From assembly GCA_963764695.1 (NCBI GenBank), contig CAVXTW010000001.1, forward strand, positions 1,612,001-1,676,000: a stretch of 64,000 nucleotides of DNA, in the 5' to 3' direction. Positions 26,586 through 36,610 of this stretch are shown here, in pieces (position 1 is the first letter of the stretch; each line of letters opens with the position of its first letter). The stretch comes from DATFRY01 sp963764695. Its GTDB lineage: Bacteria > Myxococcota_A > Polyangia > Haliangiales > Haliangiaceae. The notes below the pieces were generated by a model. It saw only the letters and a list, made by a program, of their open reading frames with translations. It had not been told where the DNA came from and ran no database searches. The position numbers were made by a program, and so were the translations under genes.

Positions 26586-27719
26586 CTACGGGGCGTCGGT
26601 CGGCGGCTGGAGGATGAGGACCTTGCCGACCAGGCCGGCCGCCAGGTGGGTGCGGGTGTCGCCGCCCTCGACCAGGGACAGGCCGGAGCTGACCCGGACG
26701 CGGTTCTTTGCGTCGACGAACACGGCCTCGATGTCGGGCAGCTTCTCGGCCATCTTGAGGCCGCGCTCGGTGCCCATGACGAAGAGCGCCGTGTCCCAGA
26801 CGTCGGCGGTGAGCGCGTCGCGCGCGATCACGGTGACCGAGCGGCAGCCGCGCGTGGGATAGCCGGTCTTGGGATCGAGGATGTGGTGGTAGCGGACTCC
26901 GTCCTTCACGAAGCCGCGCTCGTAGTCGCCGGCGGTCGAGAAGGTGCGGTCCTCGAGCTCGGTGAGCGCGAAGGTGGCGTCGCGGGCGCCGCGCGGATCG
27001 CGGATGCCGACCCGCCACTTCTGCGAGCCCTTGGTGCCGGACACGAACAGGTCGCCGCCGGCCTGCACGATGAAGTCCTTCATGCCGCGGTCGCGCAGGA
27101 TGGCCGCCGCGCGGTCGACCGCGTAGCCCTTGGCGATGCCGCCCAGCGTGATCGCCATGCCCTTGCGGCGCAGCTTGACCGTATGGGCCTTGCTGTCGAC
27201 CACGAGGTCGCGGTAGCCGGTGAGCTTGCGCCGCGCCTCCACCTCGGCCGGCTCCGGAAGGGTTCCGTCGAGGTCCTGGTCGAACTTCCACAGCCCGCGG
27301 TAGGCGCCGACCGTGATGTCGAAGGCGCCGCCGGTCTTGCGCGCGACCTTCTGCGACAGGACGATGATGCGCAGCACCTCGTCGGAGACCGGCACCGCCT
27401 TGACCCCGGCGGCCGCGTTGATGCGCGACACGTCGCTTGTCTCGACCCAGTTGCTCATCAGCTGGTCGAGGCGCCGGAACTCGTCGAACACCGCGCTGGC
27501 CGCCGTCTGCGCCCCGCTGCCGTCCGTGCTCCACAGCGTGATGTCGACCAGGGTCCCCATCGACTGGGTCTGGAAGTGGTGCTTGCGCTCGACGTCGCCG
27601 CCGTCGCCCGGATCGGCGAGGGCAGGGCGCACGCCGCCCAGCGCGATCGCGATCGCCCACAGCAGGCACAGCACCGGCACGCCAGGGCGCCGGTCGTACG
27701 CGCGCTTCAACGCAGCCAA
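26586..27719 (-). CDS. apbE: FAD:protein FMN transferase (ApbE family)
   Basis: ApbE transfers FMN from FAD to Thr/Ser residues of exported flavoproteins such as Nqr and Rnf subunits. The 377-residue product from a TTG start has a signal peptide (about residues 1-36, LADPG). The core contains QTQSMGTLVDITL, FDEFRRLDQLMSNW, VSRINAAAG, GGAFDITVG, TLGGIAKGYAVDRAA, the metal/FAD site QAGGDLFVSG, YHHILDPKTGYPTRG and the Mg-ligand motif TADVWDTALFVMG. It overlaps by 13 bases the small membrane protein upstream. No obvious flavoprotein target is encoded in the window. Confidence 0.9.
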   Translation of the reverse strand: MAALKRAYDRRPGVPVLCLLWAIAIALGGVRPALADPGDGGDVERKHHFQTQSMGTLVDITLWSTDGSGAQTAASAVFDEFRRLDQLMSNWVETSDVSRINAAAGVKAVPVSDEVLRIIVLSQKVARKTGGAFDITVGAYRGLWKFDQDLDGTLPEPAEVEARRKLTGYRDLVVDSKAHTVKLRRKGMAITLGGIAKGYAVDRAAAILRDRGMKDFIVQAGGDLFVSGTKGSQKWRVGIRDPRGARDATFALTELEDRTFSTAGDYERGFVKDGVRYHHILDPKTGYPTRGCRSVTVIARDALTADVWDTALFVMGTERGLKMAEKLPDIEAVFVDAKNRVRVSSGLSLVEGGDTRTHLAAGLVGKVLILQPPTDAP

Positions 27720-27982
27720 TCGACCACCCGCAAAAGGACCAGGATCGCCCCCACGCCGAGGGAGGCGAACACGAGCAGGAGCGCCATGCCCAGGCTGCCC
27801 TGGGTCTCCTTCTGCATGCCGAGCCAGGCCGCGTAGAGGGCCGGCACCGCGCCGAGGGCGGCCACGATGCCGCCCAGGATCGAGCCGCTGGTGAGGCCGC
27901 CGACCGCCGCCACGATGACACCGGCGGCGATGAGTCCGAGCGCGAGGAGCAGAGGAGCCTGGGTGCGGTTCGAGCTGGTCAT
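27707..27982 (-). CDS. Small four-helix membrane protein, unknown function
   Basis: A 91-residue hydrophobic protein, MTSSNRTQAPLLLALGLIAAG..., with three to four predicted spans and a Gly-rich second segment (GGLTSGSILGGIVAALGAVPALYAAWLG). AGGAGG eight bases before the ATG at 27982 is a near-perfect ribosome-binding site and fixes this start against longer readings of the frame. It overlaps apbE and is the first gene of a two-gene unit with it. I do not recognise the family. Confidence 0.75.
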   Translation of the reverse strand: MTSSNRTQAPLLLALGLIAAGVIVAAVGGLTSGSILGGIVAALGAVPALYAAWLGMQKETQGSLGMALLLVFASLGVGAILVLLRVVDWLR

Positions 27983-28030
27983 GAGTGGCCTCCTGCCGCG
28001 GGGAGAGGGTAGCACGGCGTCCGCGCCCGG

Positions 28031-29038
28031 ATGTACGATGACCCTCTGTTGCGTGACCGTCACGCTCGCGCCGCGCGCCGCGCCGTCGGTGTTGCCGTGC
28101 TCCTGGCAGCCGTCGCCGGGTCGACCGGCTGTCCCGGGGGCTCCGAGCCGCGCCCTGCCGCGCCGGTCAGCAGCCGCGCACCGAAACGATCCACGGCGGG
28201 CGATGCCCTGAACGCCGGATCGCTGATGGCCGACGTGCACCGACTTTGCGCACCGCAGATGATGGGGCGCGGCTCGTACCAGGTCGGCGGCGAGCTGGCG
28301 GCCGATTACATGGCCGCCGCCATGGGCGCCGCCGGCCTCGAGGTCGTGCGCCAGCCGATCGCCGGTCGGGCCGACAACGTCATCGGAATCAAGCGGGCGG
28401 GACCGGACGCGGTGATGGTCAGCGCGCACTACGATCACCTCGGCGTCGGATCCGACGGCCGCGTGTACCCCGGCGCGGACGACAACGCGTCGGGAGCGGC
28501 GGTGCTGCTCGGCCTGGTCCGCGCCGCCGAGCGCCGCCGCTTCCGCCACACGGTGCTGTTCATCGCCTTCGGCGCCGAGGAGATGGGCCTGGTCGGCTCG
28601 GGCGTGTACGTGGCCAGCCCGACCTGGCCGCTGGAGCGCACGCTGGCGGTCATCAACTTCGACATGGTGGGGCGCAACTTCTTCGAGTGGGGCTCCGGCC
28701 GGCGCGGCGCCGCCGCGATCGTCGGCCTCGAGGCGCGCCCGGATCTCCTGGCCATCGCACGACGCGCCGGTCGCGGCGCCGGCATCGACATCGTGCCGGT
28801 GCCGGCCGCGCTGGTCGAGCTGTTCGGATTCGAGGACCGCACCGACGACTGGTGGTTTCGACGGCGCGGCATCCTGGCGATTCACATGTTGACCAGTCTG
28901 CACGAGGACTACCACCGGCCGACCGATACCGCCGACCGCCTGGCGCCGGCTCAGCTCGAGGGAGTCGCGCGAACCGCCGCTGGCTTGCTCGAACACCTGG
29001 CCGTCACCGACGCGCCTGGTGGAGCGGATGGAAACTGA
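28031..29038 (+). CDS. M28-family zinc aminopeptidase, lipoprotein
   Basis: A 335-residue exported metallopeptidase. The N-terminus has a basic stretch, a hydrophobic core and a lipobox-like GSTGC (C34). The M28 peptidase domain has the zinc ligands in order: H133 and D135 region (SAHYDHLG), D150-D151 (GADDNASGAAV), the catalytic Glu pair (AFGAEEMGLVG), Asp in NFDMVGRN, and the last His in EDYHRPTDT. Family members remove N-terminal residues from peptides. It would work on the periplasmic or outer surface. The gene is alone and converges with the small gene at 29068. Confidence 0.9.
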   Translation: MYDDPLLRDRHARAARRAVGVAVLLAAVAGSTGCPGGSEPRPAAPVSSRAPKRSTAGDALNAGSLMADVHRLCAPQMMGRGSYQVGGELAADYMAAAMGAAGLEVVRQPIAGRADNVIGIKRAGPDAVMVSAHYDHLGVGSDGRVYPGADDNASGAAVLLGLVRAAERRRFRHTVLFIAFGAEEMGLVGSGVYVASPTWPLERTLAVINFDMVGRNFFEWGSGRRGAAAIVGLEARPDLLAIARRAGRGAGIDIVPVPAALVELFGFEDRTDDWWFRRRGILAIHMLTSLHEDYHRPTDTADRLAPAQLEGVARTAAGLLEHLAVTDAPGGADGN

Positions 29039-29039
29039 C

Positions 29040-29057
29040 GGCCGGACGAGGCCGGCC
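29040..29057. terminator. Possible bidirectional hairpin terminator
   Basis: GGCCGG and CCGGCC form a six-base-pair perfect stem with a six-base loop between the two converging genes. There is no T-run, so Rho-independent function is uncertain. Confidence 0.35.
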
Positions 29058-29067
29058 GCCCTTCGAC

Positions 29068-29322
29068 CTAGGACTCTGCGTACGTCTGGAGCTGCTCGCG
29101 GATGGAATCGTCGCTGACCGCCTTCTGGACCACCTCGAGCAGGCAATCGGCAAGGACGATCATCATGTCGCTGACGCCACGATCCTCAACGATCTTGGAG
29201 AGGAGGGCGCGAGCTTCGCGGCTGTCGTCGTCGCGCAGGAAGTCGCGCAGCATCTCCAGTGTGAGGTCGCCCTGGAAGTCGAGAATCATGTTCTCGCGTA
29301 GGTACGCTATCAGCCTTTTCAC
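29068..29322 (-). CDS. Small acidic protein of unknown function
   Basis: An 84-residue soluble protein, MKRLIAYLRENMILDFQGDL..., almost all helical by pattern, with one cysteine and many Asp/Glu. It contains LEMLRDFLRDDDSREARALLSKIVEDRG and DCLLEVVQKAVSDDS. No domain is recognised. The codon usage and absence of an equally good opposite frame support a real gene. It stands alone between the M28 peptidase (convergent) and the glycosyltransferase (divergent). Confidence 0.6.
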   Translation of the reverse strand: MKRLIAYLRENMILDFQGDLTLEMLRDFLRDDDSREARALLSKIVEDRGVSDMMIVLADCLLEVVQKAVSDDSIREQLQTYAES

Positions 29323-29469
29323 ATGAGCCTCCGGCGCAGCCAGTCCTGGTGAGGGGCTCGCGCGCTTCGCATCGATGGGCTTGGAGCCGTTCTGGTGGCG
29401 GGGTAGTATCTCAAGACTACAGTCAATTCAAGCCGTAATGCCACTTTCGGGCTCCATCGAGACCACGGG

Positions 29470-31332
29470 ATGCCGCGCGTCCTGATTGCCGGCTTCTGCA
29501 CCGCCCCCGGTCCCGACCGGGTAGGCGTCCAGCTGAGCCACATCATTCGCGCGCTCGCGCGCCATCACGCCGTCAACGTGCTGGTGGTGCGACGCGGCGA
29601 CCAGGCGTACGTCGAGCGGTTCGCCAACGCGCGGCTCCTGCGCGTTCCGGTGCCGGACGGGCCCATCCGGTCGCGCATCGACGCCTTCCGCCGCGCGCTC
29701 GGTCGCCAGCTCGAGGGCGCCGACTACGACGTCGTCCACTTCCGCGACGGCTGGAGCGGCATCCCGGTGCTCGAGATGCAGGAGCGCCTCAAGTACGCCG
29801 CCGTGTTCGACGCCGGCCGCTCGCCTCTGACCGAGCCGCCGGTCCACGACCTCGAGACCGCCACCTCGCTGGAGCGCGACGAGCTGGAGTGCGCCCAGCG
29901 CGCCGACCTGATCCTCACCGCGACCGAGCCGGCGCGCGCCTACTTCGCCAGCCTGGTGCCGGAGGAGCGGGTGCGCATGGTCCCGCCCGGCGTCGATGTC
30001 GACCACTTCGACTGGGAGGCGGCACATACCAGCGGGGTGCCCCGCATCCTGTACGCCGGCGCGCTGAGCCCGGGGCGCGGCGTGCGGGTGCTGCTGCGCG
30101 CCATGCTCGACGTGGCCGCGCACTCGAACGCACAGCTGGCCCTGGCCGGCCGCTCGTCGCCCGAGTTCATCGACTCGCTGGCCAGCGCGGTGCGCGACCT
30201 CGGCCTGAGCGAGCGCGTCGACCTCCTGGGCGAGGTCCCGCACGATGAGGTGCCCGCGCTGATCGGCTCGTCGGCCATCTGCGTGGCGCCCGGCGCGGTC
30301 GACCTCGGGCCCAAGCCGCTGGCGCTCTACCCGACCAAGCTGCTCGAGTACATGGCCTGCCAGCGGCCGGTGGTGGCCCCGCGGCGCGGCACGGTCACGA
30401 TGCTGATGCGCGACGAGCAGCACGGCCTCCTGTTCGAGCCGGGCCACCCGATCGATCTGGCGCAGAAGATCCTGGGCCTGCTCGACGACGCCGACCTGCG
30501 CTACCGCGTGTCGCGCGGCGGGTACGAGCTGGTGCGCCGGGCACACACCGCGAGCTCGACCCGGCGCGAGCTGCGCCGCGCCTACGCCTGGCTGGCCAGC
30601 GCCTCGCCGTGGCGCGAGCGCTTCGCGGCCGCCATGCACGAGCAGCCGTCGCGCGACATCCCGGTGCTGTCGGCGGCCGATCCGACCGGCCCGGCGGCGT
30701 GGGTGATGGGCAGACCGGCCCAGGCCGGCGATCGCCCGATCGCGGCGTTCGACGGCGATCTGCTGATCGACGAGGTGACCGGGTCGGCGCAGGTTGACAC
30801 CGGGCTCAACGATGGCCTCGGCGAGGTCACCCGCGTCGAGCACAGCCCGCTGCTCGGCGACGACGAGAGCGCGCCGAGCCACTACCAGACCCTGCCGCCG
30901 ACCGAGACGTCGACCGAGGCGGTGCTGGACGAATGGATCGTCGACGACGCCCGCATCCGCGATCGACTTCGCGAGTCGTTCGGCGACGAGCGCGAGCGCG
31001 AGCGGACCGCGTCGCCGATCGATGCGCGCTTCGTGGCCGGCGAGGTGGAGGTGCCGGCGCCCGGCACCGCGGCCGGCGATCCGCTGCGCGCGCTCGACTC
31101 GGAGCACGCCTTCACCGCGCTGTCTCCGCCGCTCGGCCCGCGCAGCGATCCGGCAGCCCTGTTCGACGACATCACCGACACGGCGCCTTCGACCCGCCAC
31201 CCGCGCCACGTCGCGCGGCCGACCGCGCGCCCGGTGGTCTCTCCTGTCGGCGCGTCGGCGCCGGCGGCGAAGGTCGTCGTCGGCCCCGAGCTCGCCCTCC
31301 GGGTGGGCACCGGCGAGGATACCGGACCGTAG
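29470..31332 (+). CDS. Family-4-type glycosyltransferase with long C-terminal tail
   Basis: A 620-residue protein. Residues 1-375 form a GT-B glycosyltransferase: the N-terminal domain starts VLIAGFCTAPGPDRVGVQ and the C-terminal domain has RILYAGALSPGRGVRVLLRAM, the GRSSPEFIDSLASAVRDLGL region, VDLLGEVPHDEVPALIGSS and YPTKLLEYMACQRPVVAPR, equivalent to the nucleotide-sugar-binding ExxE-like segment. It would add sugars to a cell-surface glycan; the acceptor is unknown. Residues about 400-620 are acidic, Pro/Ala/Thr-rich and probably disordered, without a recognisable domain. No signal peptide. An AT-richer upstream stretch (29400-29440) is the likely promoter region. Confidence 0.82.
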   Translation: MPRVLIAGFCTAPGPDRVGVQLSHIIRALARHHAVNVLVVRRGDQAYVERFANARLLRVPVPDGPIRSRIDAFRRALGRQLEGADYDVVHFRDGWSGIPVLEMQERLKYAAVFDAGRSPLTEPPVHDLETATSLERDELECAQRADLILTATEPARAYFASLVPEERVRMVPPGVDVDHFDWEAAHTSGVPRILYAGALSPGRGVRVLLRAMLDVAAHSNAQLALAGRSSPEFIDSLASAVRDLGLSERVDLLGEVPHDEVPALIGSSAICVAPGAVDLGPKPLALYPTKLLEYMACQRPVVAPRRGTVTMLMRDEQHGLLFEPGHPIDLAQKILGLLDDADLRYRVSRGGYELVRRAHTASSTRRELRRAYAWLASASPWRERFAAAMHEQPSRDIPVLSAADPTGPAAWVMGRPAQAGDRPIAAFDGDLLIDEVTGSAQVDTGLNDGLGEVTRVEHSPLLGDDESAPSHYQTLPPTETSTEAVLDEWIVDDARIRDRLRESFGDERERERTASPIDARFVAGEVEVPAPGTAAGDPLRALDSEHAFTALSPPLGPRSDPAALFDDITDTAPSTRHPRHVARPTARPVVSPVGASAPAAKVVVGPELALRVGTGEDTGP

Positions 31333-31383
31333 CCGTCGACTGGTGTAAGGTACGGATTCGACGCGTTTCGCGAGGATCCCGCC

Positions 31384-31932
31384 ATTCCGATCGACTTCCT
31401 GTTCAACGGCTGCCTCGGGCTCGCCTTCGCCCTGTGCGCCCGCGACCGATTGCGCGCCGAGGGCCCGTTCGCCACCCCGTCGTTTCCGCTGGTCGCGATC
31501 TTCATCGGCGTGGTGCTGACGCCGGTCACGCTGTACCTGTACCTGGCCCACCCGGCGTGGAGCTGGATGTACATGTTCGATCCGAGCGACCTGCCCGGAC
31601 TGACCGTGGTCGCGCTGCTGGCGCACGCCGCCATGGTGATGGCCGGCTGGTACGCCGGCGCGCGACTGGTGAGGGCCGGCAAGAAGAAGGCGCAGGTGGC
31701 CCGCTACGCGCTGGCCGGCGGGACGCTGGTGGCGCTGGTCGCGACCATGCTGGCCTGGGGCCGGGTGGGCCGCTACGGCACCTTCGGCGAGTTTCACGAC
31801 GGCCGCGCGCTCGCGCTGATGGAGGTGAAGCTGGGCTACGTCCTCGTCGCGCTGGCCGCAGGCGTCGGCATCGCGGCAGGCTTCGTCGGCCTCGAGCTGA
31901 TGCGCGACTCGCGCCGGGTGCGCGCACGCTGA
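31384..31932 (+). CDS. Integral membrane protein, probable ATT start
   Basis: The frame is open from 31333 to 31932. The earliest start of the common kinds (TTG, 31450) would cut off a hydrophobic segment (IDFLFNGCLGLAFALCA) that looks genuine. An ATT at 31384 has GAGGA (31372-31376) seven bases upstream, which is ideal spacing, and gives 182 residues with four predicted spans. The sequence includes SFPLVAIFIGVVLTPVTLYL and AHPAWSWMYMFDPSDLPG. I do not recognise the family. It lies in the same frame as the glycosyltransferase, 51 bp after its TAG, and one base before the next lipoprotein gene. Start is uncertain. Confidence 0.65.
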   Translation: MPIDFLFNGCLGLAFALCARDRLRAEGPFATPSFPLVAIFIGVVLTPVTLYLYLAHPAWSWMYMFDPSDLPGLTVVALLAHAAMVMAGWYAGARLVRAGKKKAQVARYALAGGTLVALVATMLAWGRVGRYGTFGEFHDGRALALMEVKLGYVLVALAAGVGIAAGFVGLELMRDSRRVRAR

Positions 31933-31933
31933 T

Positions 31934-32263
31934 ATGGGCCGGCTGCGCGCGCTGGCCGCCTCGGTCGTGATCGCCGCGCTGGCCGGCTGCGGTCCGGTCA
32001 CCTACATCAGCCAGGTCACGCGAACCGCCAGCGACGACGTCGAGGCGGCGCGCGCGGTGCAGGCCGACATCCACGCGCCGTACTGGTTCACGCTGGCGGT
32101 CGAGTACCTGCGCAAGGCGCGCGAGGAGGCGGCCGAGGCCGATTTTCAGGCCGCCAACCGGCTGGGCGCCAAGGCGTCGCAGGCCGCGCGCAAGGCGCGT
32201 GAGGTGGCCCGCCGCGCGAGCGGGGCGCCCGAACGGCCTGCTCGGGGCGAGGTCGGGCGGTGA
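31934..32263 (+). CDS. Small helical lipoprotein (DUF4398-like)
   Basis: A 109-residue protein with a signal peptide ending in a lipobox, IAALAGC (C19). The mature part is one or two long helices: VEAARAVQADIHAPYWFTLAVEYLRKAREEAAEADFQAANRLG, matching the pattern of DUF4398 proteins, which often lie next to OmpA-family genes. It probably sits in the inner leaflet of the outer membrane and binds a partner such as the OmpA protein encoded next, whose start overlaps its stop. Confidence 0.75.
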   Translation: MGRLRALAASVVIAALAGCGPVTYISQVTRTASDDVEAARAVQADIHAPYWFTLAVEYLRKAREEAAEADFQAANRLGAKASQAARKAREVARRASGAPERPARGEVGR

Positions 32264-33342
32264 TGCGGCCAGCCACGGTGATGCGCCGGCGCGCGTGCTG
32301 CGTGGCGGTCGCTGTCCTCGGGGCGAGCTGCGCCGCGGGCCAGCGGGTGCGCGGCGAGATCGAAACGGTCGAGCGCACCATCGAGGTCGCGCGGGCGTCC
32401 GGCGCCGAGCAGTGCGCGCCGGTCGACCTCGCCCGCGCCGTGGCGCACAGCGAGTTCGCCGCGCTCGAGCTGGACGAGGGGGACTACTACAGCGCGCGGG
32501 CCGAGCTGGACGTCGCGACCAGGAGCGCGGGCCAGGCGCTGCGCCTGTCGCCGCGCGGCCGCTGCGCCGCGGCCGCCACCACCGGCGGCGCCGACCGCGA
32601 CGGCGACGGCGTGCCGGACGATCGCGACGAGTGCATGGCGCAGCAGGAGGACCGCGACGGGGCGCAGGACGACGACGGCTGCCCGGAGAGCGACAACGAC
32701 CGCGACGGGCTGGCCGACGCGGTCGACAGGTGCCCCGACGACGCCGAGGACAACGACGGCTTCGACGACGACGACGGCTGCCCGGAGAGCGACAACGACC
32801 GCGACGGCCTGGTCGACCGCATCGATCAGTGCCCCGACAAGGCAGAGGATCCGGACAGCTTCGACGACGACGACGGCTGCCCCGACTGCGACGACGACGG
32901 CGACGGCGTGATGGAGTGCCCGCGGCGCGCCGACAGCTGCCCGGGCCGCGCCGGGCGGCCGCCCGACGGCTGTCCGTTCAAGGGCGTGATGGTCGGCGAC
33001 ACCCGCATCCAGCTCGGCGAGCCGGTCCGGTTCGTCGGCGCCGCCGCCATCCGGCCGTCCTCCTACGAGCTGCTCGACGAGGTGGCGCGCGTGCTCGAGG
33101 TAAACCCGAGGCTGCGCGTGCGGGTCGAGGCCCACACCGCAGGCACGGGGCCGCCCAGGCGGAACCTGCGCCAGAGCCAGCTGCGCGCGGCAGCCGTGAA
33201 GCGCTACCTGGTGGCGCGAGGCATCAGCGCGAACAGAATCACTTCAGCGGGTTATGGAGGGACCAGGCCGATCGCGGAGAACACCACGCCGCGCGGCAGA
33301 TGGCAGAACCGCCGGGTCGAGTTCGTCATCACGGCGCGCTAG
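32260..33342 (+). CDS. OmpA-family protein with thrombospondin-3-type repeats
   Basis: A 360-residue exported protein. It starts at GTG 32260 or ATG 32263, and the N-terminal signal ends in a lipobox-like GASC. A short helical region follows, then acidic repeats (about residues 110-225) of the type DRDGDGVPDDRDEC and DNDRDGLVDRIDQCPD that bind Ca2+. The C-terminal OmpA domain (about 245-360) carries the peptidoglycan-binding signature around LRQSQLRAAAVKRYLVARGI and WQNRRVEFVI. It would tie the outer membrane to the wall. The segment at 32671-32715 is nearly repeated at 32767-32811, a recent internal duplication. Confidence 0.88.
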   Translation: MMRPATVMRRRACCVAVAVLGASCAAGQRVRGEIETVERTIEVARASGAEQCAPVDLARAVAHSEFAALELDEGDYYSARAELDVATRSAGQALRLSPRGRCAAAATTGGADRDGDGVPDDRDECMAQQEDRDGAQDDDGCPESDNDRDGLADAVDRCPDDAEDNDGFDDDDGCPESDNDRDGLVDRIDQCPDKAEDPDSFDDDDGCPDCDDDGDGVMECPRRADSCPGRAGRPPDGCPFKGVMVGDTRIQLGEPVRFVGAAAIRPSSYELLDEVARVLEVNPRLRVRVEAHTAGTGPPRRNLRQSQLRAAAVKRYLVARGISANRITSAGYGGTRPIAENTTPRGRWQNRRVEFVITAR

Positions 33343-33395
33343 ATGAGATGATTCTCTGCTAATGATGTGCCGATCCGGAATCGAGCGCAGATGAC

Positions 33396-34778
33396 ATGAG
33401 ATTCGTCTTCCTCATGCTCATCGCCTCCTCGCTCGTCGCGGGCCCCGCCATGGCGCAGGGCAAGAATCGCGGCGTGAAGGAGGTCGAGAGCAAGACCCTG
33501 CAGGCGATGGAGAACTTCGACCTGCTGGAGTTCGAGGCGGCCAGGCGCCAGCTGGGCGAGGCCCTGGCCGTGGCCCGCAAGAACAAGCTGGACGGCGAGC
33601 CGATCCTTGCCCGCGTGTACCTCAACCTCGGCATCGTCGAGTTCGCGGGTCTCAAGGACCAGGACGCGGCGCGAGAGGCGTTCGCCGCCGCCGTGGCGAT
33701 CGATCCGGATATCGAGATCGGCGTCGCCTATCGCACGGCGCCCATGGCGGAGCTCCTGCGCGCGGTCAAGAAGGGGCGGACCGGCGGAGGCGAGATGGGT
33801 GGGTCGGACGAGGGTGGCGACGAGTGCGCCACGCTGGGCGGTGTCGAGCACACGCCGGTCGATCAGGGCACCGGCGGCGAGCGCCTGGCCATCCGCGCGC
33901 GGGTGGGCGACTCGGTGACGGCCGACAAGGTGAGCCTGTTCTACCGCGCGGAGGGGGCCGAGAAGTTCGTCGAGGTGGCGATGCGCCGGCGCGGGCGCGG
34001 CTGCACGTACGAGGCGGCCATCCCGGCCGCGGCCATGCGCGGCCGCTCGCTGCACTACTACGTGGCCGCCCAGGCCGACGGCCAGACCATGGCCAGCAAG
34101 GGCTCGCGGGCGTCGCCCAACATCGTCATGCTGTCGGCCGGTGCGCCGGCGGAGGCGGTGGCCGAGGTCGGCGAAGAAGCGGGCGAGACGAGTCGCCGTC
34201 CGCCGGGCGCGAAGAAGACCATCTTCATCTCGCTCGCGATCGGCACCGGCGCCGGCTACGTGAGCGGCACGACCGAGGTGGTCGGCAGCGAGGTGAGCTG
34301 CTGCGTGGCTCCCGCGCTGCTGCACGTGTTTCCGGAAGTCGGCTACTACTTCTCGCGCCGCACGAGCCTGTCGGTCGCGTTCCGCATGGGCTTCGCGCTG
34401 GGCGCCAACGTATCGGGCCACGCCACCGCGGCGCCTTCGGGCCTGCTGCGCCTGCGCCACGCGCTGTCCGACTCCGGCGAGGGCCTCCAGATCTCCGGCG
34501 CGCTCGGCGGCGGCATCATCCGCCACACGGTCAAGGTGGAACAGGCGGCCGCCGACATGGACACCGACACGACAGCGAGCGGCCCCTTCCTGGCCGGCGG
34601 CGGGCTCGGCTACCTCATGCCGCTGTCGGGCGCGATGAACCTGGTGGCCGAGCTCAACGCCCTGGCGGCGTTCCCCGCCGGCATCGAGGAGATCGGCCCA
34701 TGCCCGGGCTCCGGCTGCGTCCGGCCGAACACGAGCATCCAGGCCGACTTCAACCTGGGCCTCCTCTTCGCCTTTTGA
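33396..34778 (+). CDS. Exported TPR plus outer-membrane beta-barrel-like protein
   Basis: A 460-residue protein with a signal peptide cleaved after AMAQ (residue about 21). Residues 25-125 form TPR-like helices (NFDLLEFEAARRQLGEALAVA, ILARVYLNLGIVEFAGLKDQ). A middle beta-rich domain (about 150-250) has VGDSVTADKVSLFYRAEG. The C-terminal half is a series of amphipathic strands (ISLAIGTGAGYVSG, YYFSRRTSLSVAFRMGF, LGLLFAF) ending in Phe, as outer-membrane barrels do. Function unknown. It follows the OmpA gene after 53 bp and is probably part of the same envelope cluster. Confidence 0.75.
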   Translation: MRFVFLMLIASSLVAGPAMAQGKNRGVKEVESKTLQAMENFDLLEFEAARRQLGEALAVARKNKLDGEPILARVYLNLGIVEFAGLKDQDAAREAFAAAVAIDPDIEIGVAYRTAPMAELLRAVKKGRTGGGEMGGSDEGGDECATLGGVEHTPVDQGTGGERLAIRARVGDSVTADKVSLFYRAEGAEKFVEVAMRRRGRGCTYEAAIPAAAMRGRSLHYYVAAQADGQTMASKGSRASPNIVMLSAGAPAEAVAEVGEEAGETSRRPPGAKKTIFISLAIGTGAGYVSGTTEVVGSEVSCCVAPALLHVFPEVGYYFSRRTSLSVAFRMGFALGANVSGHATAAPSGLLRLRHALSDSGEGLQISGALGGGIIRHTVKVEQAAADMDTDTTASGPFLAGGGLGYLMPLSGAMNLVAELNALAAFPAGIEEIGPCPGSGCVRPNTSIQADFNLGLLFAF

Positions 34779-34792
34779 TCGCTGCGGGCTCG

Positions 34793-36158
<1,366 letters not shown>

Positions 36159-36239
36159 GTTCCGCTCGCCTTCGGAACGCCCCAGCCAGGGGGCAGCTGC
36201 GGCTTGATAGTACAGAATCCGGCGCTATAAGGGGAACAC

Positions 36240-36575
36240 ATGGACCCCAGGGATGAGGCGACGTTCGACAAGATAGGCCGCGCCGAGCTGGCGTACCTCG
36301 AGGAACAGCTCGCCGACGTCGATCCGGACGACATCGAGATCTCGTCCAGCGACGGCATGCTCACCCTGGCGCTGCGCGACGGCGTACGTGTGGTGATCAA
36401 TACCCACCGCGCCGCGCGACAGATCTGGATGGCGGCGGTGGCCAGCGCCTGGCACTTCGATCCGCCGCGCCAGGATGATCCGTCGGGCCTGTGGCGCACG
36501 CCATCCGGCGACGAGCTGCGCACCACGGTCAAGTCCGTGATCCAGGAGCGGATCGGCCTCTCCATCGACCTTTGA
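36240..36575 (+). CDS. cyaY: Iron-binding frataxin homologue CyaY
   Basis: A 111-residue acidic cytoplasmic protein of the frataxin family, which delivers iron to, or regulates, Fe-S cluster assembly. The N-terminal helix carries the acidic iron-binding face (EATFDKIGRAELAYLEEQLADVDPDDIEI). The beta sheet follows with DGMLTLALRDGVRVVINTHRAARQIWMA, and the second helix with LRTTVKSVIQERIG. The length is standard. CyaY is less common outside Beta- and Gammaproteobacteria but is known in Myxococcota. Confidence 0.88.
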   Translation: MDPRDEATFDKIGRAELAYLEEQLADVDPDDIEISSSDGMLTLALRDGVRVVINTHRAARQIWMAAVASAWHFDPPRQDDPSGLWRTPSGDELRTTVKSVIQERIGLSIDL

Positions 36576-36610
36576 CCCCACGCGGCGCGTCGCTGGGCTA
36601 TGTTCAATCG

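Noticed and set aside
32671..32811. Possible CRISPR-like or satellite repeat
   Set aside because: Only two copies, in frame within the acidic calcium-binding repeats of the OmpA protein; it is a coding duplication.
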